A program made the translations under genes and the position numbers. The notes beneath the pieces were generated by a model. That model saw only the letters and a list, made by a program, of their open reading frames with translations, was not told the DNA's origin and made no database searches. Of a stretch of 8,561 nt of DNA, positions 6,778 to 8,561 are shown piece after piece (the stretch's first letter is position 1; each line of letters opens with the position of its first letter). Source of the stretch: Firmicutes bacterium UBA3910. GTDB lineage: Bacteria > Bacillota > Limnochordia > Darwinibacteriales > Darwinibacteriaceae. The stretch covers positions 35,692 to 44,252 of the forward strand of contig DGFC01000039.1 in assembly GCA_002391465.1 (NCBI GenBank), written 5' to 3'.

Positions 6778-8561
6778 ATGCAGATTAAGACGGGTCCGTT
6801 TTTACGCAGTCCATTAACGATAGAAAGGATAATGGGGGATGTTCTGCTCTCCCTCATGCCTGCGTTGGTTGCGGGATTAGTGTTCTTTGGTTGGCGCGCA
6901 CTGTTAATCGTTGTGTTAAGTACACTCACAGCTGTTTTGACTGAAGCCGTTATGCTACGGTCGCCGTTTACTCCCAAAGGACTGTTTGGTGATGGTAGTG
7001 CGGCCGTAACCGGCCTTCTGATTGGGCTAATCCTACCTGCGGGAACTGCCTGGTGGATTCCTGTTATCGGTTCGATTTTGGCTATCGCTTTGGTGAAAAT
7101 GCCCTTTGGTGGAATTGGTTACAACATTTTTAACCCAGCCCTGGGAGCTAGAGCTATTCTGCTGCTAGCGTTCACTTCCCAGCTTGTAAAATTCACTGTT
7201 CCCTTTGACATTGTGACAGGGGCGACACCTTTGATGAGCACCCGTGCTTTCTCTTGGAATTTGGTGTGGGGCAATGTGGGTGGAAGCATTGGTGAAACCT
7301 CTGTAATTGCTATCCTGCTTGGAGCTGCTTATCTCCTTCATAAGGGGCATATCAACTGGCGCATTCCCGTTGGTTATGTAGGCAGTGCCTTTGTGTTAGC
7401 AGTGATTTGGGGCCTTGATCCCTGGTTCACCATAACCGCAGGCGGCCTTCTCTTTGCAGCGGTATTTATGGCAACAGACATGGTGACTTCGCCTGTCACG
7501 CCCTTTGGTGAGCTGCTGTTTGGTATAGGCTGTGGTGTGCTGACTATGGTGATCAGGCAGTATACGCCGCTGCCAGAAGGCGTTACCTTTGCCATCTTGA
7601 TTATGAACGCCTTGGCTCCGGCCTTAGAGTCGCTCACTATTCCAACAATCTTTGGTGTCGGTGTGCCGCAAGATGCCCGCTTCAAGGGAGTGGCAATTTC
7701 CGCAGCGGTGCTCTTGATTGTGGCTTCCATCTTTGCCGTTATGGAAAACACTGGACCGACGGTAGCGCCCGTCATCAGCTCGGGGCAACATCTTCCCATC
7801 GCTGAGTACTTAGGGACAGATGCCTACGAAACGGTTGAACAGGATCAGGTTCGTTATTATGTCACGCGGGATCAGGAAGGTAATCCCCTCAAAGCGGCCT
7901 TTGTGGCTGAGCAGGTTGGCTTTAACGGGCCCATCCGCTTTCTACTCGTGCTAGATCAAGACCAGCGGATTGAGCTGGTGCAGATCCTTGAACATCAGGA
8001 AGATCCGGGCCTCGGCGAGTTAATTACAACAGCTGCTTTCTTGGAGCAGTTCATCGGACTTGACCAGGACAGCAACTTCTCCCTCGGCGCAGACATTGAA
8101 GGTGTAACGGGTGCGACCGTTTCGTCCCGTGCCTTTACATCAGGTGTGCGCAGTGCCTTGCAGCAGTTTGATGCGGTCTTCTATCCTAAAGAAGAAGCTT
8201 CCGTAGGCTGGGCTGATGGTATCTATACAGGGGAAGCGGATTCCTTCGGTGGTGCTTTGGCCCTGGAGGTATCGGTGGAGGGTGGTCGCATCGCAGACGT
8301 GACGGTGACCAAACATAGCGATACTCCTGGTATCTCGGATCCTGCCTTTGCCAAGGTTCCGCAGGCAATAGTTGACGCTAACAATCCGCGCGTTGATGCC
8401 GCTTCCGGCGCTACTATTACTAGCAATGCTATTATGGAAGCAGCGGAGAAAGCATTGGCCGGTGCGGCCCAGGCTGAAAGTCCCGCCGTTTCCACTGGAT
8501 ACGCAATCACATTGACAGACGGAACTTATGAAGGCCGTGCCCAAGGCTTTGGTGGTGAGCT
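6778..8561 (+). CDS. rnfD: RnfD-RnfG-FMN_bind multidomain fusion, 3'-truncated by window edge
   Basis: One uninterrupted frame of 594 visible codons runs off the window end. Residues 1 to about 297 are a full RnfD membrane subunit: RSPLTIERIMGDVLLSLMPA, FNPAL at 118-122, flavinylation motif DIVTGAT (Thr150), ATDMVTSPVTP at 232-242, and ending at FAILIMNALAPALE and TIFG. A single helix at about 304-324 leads into an RnfG-type extracytoplasmic domain: EHQEDPGLG at 405-413, FLEQFIGL, and TGAT with Thr447. An FMN_bind domain follows (about 477-558: DGIYTGEA, KHSDTPGIS at 512-520, DAASGAT with Thr546). A further FMN_bind domain begins at about 577 (DGTYEGRAQGFGGE). Thr in [ST]GAT is known to carry FMN by phosphoester linkage, added by ApbE. 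RnfD and RnfG are normally separate proteins. No stop or independent start separates them here. The last domain and true C-terminus lie outside the window. Confidence 0.92.
   Translation, partial: MQIKTGPFLRSPLTIERIMGDVLLSLMPALVAGLVFFGWRALLIVVLSTLTAVLTEAVMLRSPFTPKGLFGDGSAAVTGLLIGLILPAGTAWWIPVIGSILAIALVKMPFGGIGYNIFNPALGARAILLLAFTSQLVKFTVPFDIVTGATPLMSTRAFSWNLVWGNVGGSIGETSVIAILLGAAYLLHKGHINWRIPVGYVGSAFVLAVIWGLDPWFTITAGGLLFAAVFMATDMVTSPVTPFGELLFGIGCGVLTMVIRQYTPLPEGVTFAILIMNALAPALESLTIPTIFGVGVPQDARFKGVAISAAVLLIVASIFAVMENTGPTVAPVISSGQHLPIAEYLGTDAYETVEQDQVRYYVTRDQEGNPLKAAFVAEQVGFNGPIRFLLVLDQDQRIELVQILEHQEDPGLGELITTAAFLEQFIGLDQDSNFSLGADIEGVTGATVSSRAFTSGVRSALQQFDAVFYPKEEASVGWADGIYTGEADSFGGALALEVSVEGGRIADVTVTKHSDTPGISDPAFAKVPQAIVDANNPRVDAASGATITSNAIMEAAEKALAGAAQAESPAVSTGYAITLTDGTYEGRAQGFGGE
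8215..8561 (+). repeat. Tandem FMN_bind modules within the fusion protein (second copy cut)
   Basis: Two protein modules open with the same pattern, DGIYTGEADSFGG (from 8215) and DGTYEGRAQGFGG (from 8518). They are offset by 303 bases, or 101 codons. The DNA is diverged, so this is an old duplication or two related domains rather than a recent repeat. The second copy is cut by the window edge after about 15 residues. Confidence 0.75.

Noticed and set aside
7374..7799. 141-codon minus-strand open frame opposite the rnfD fusion
   Set aside because: Antisense shadow of the highly conserved RnfD coding sequence, with no domain features or ribosome binding site evident.

Overview
The window (8,561 bases, moderately GC-rich) reads as chromosome of an anaerobic Gram-positive bacterium of the Bacillota (Firmicutes), most likely a clostridial or related lineage. 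Three signs point there. Ribosomal protein L27 carries the short N-terminal extension removed by the protease Prp, and prp lies directly upstream of it. The order prp-rpmA-obg-yhbY-nadD-lytR-rsfS-yqeM is a Bacillota housekeeping cluster. An Rnf-type ion-translocating redox complex follows. All genes are on the + strand.

Left part (1-5275): the 5'-truncated prp overlaps rpmA (L27). An intrinsic terminator or attenuator hairpin follows, then obg, yhbY, nadD, an LCP-family cell-wall ligase (lytR-like), rsfS and a YqeM-type methyltransferase. Most of these act in ribosome maturation or silencing (Prp, L27, Obg, YhbY, RsfS). NadD makes NAD, and the LCP protein attaches anionic polymers to the wall. 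Gene spacing is tight, with an ATGA overlap between rsfS and yqeM. The HD-domain gene yqeK, common next to nadD in this cluster, is absent.

Boundary (5276-5452): one strong and one weaker terminator hairpin end the housekeeping operon. A leader of about 100 bases with no confident promoter comes before the rnf genes.

Right part (5453-8561): rnfC is followed by a long open frame that reaches the window end. This frame begins as a normal RnfD membrane subunit. It continues without a stop into an RnfG-type single helix and flavin domain, then a further FMN_bind domain, then the start of another. It shows three complete [ST]GAT flavinylation motifs and the opening of a fourth flavin domain. This RnfD-RnfG-(FMN_bind)n fusion is the most unusual item here. 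It would place a chain of covalently bound flavins on the outer face of the membrane, physically tied to the Rnf ion pump.
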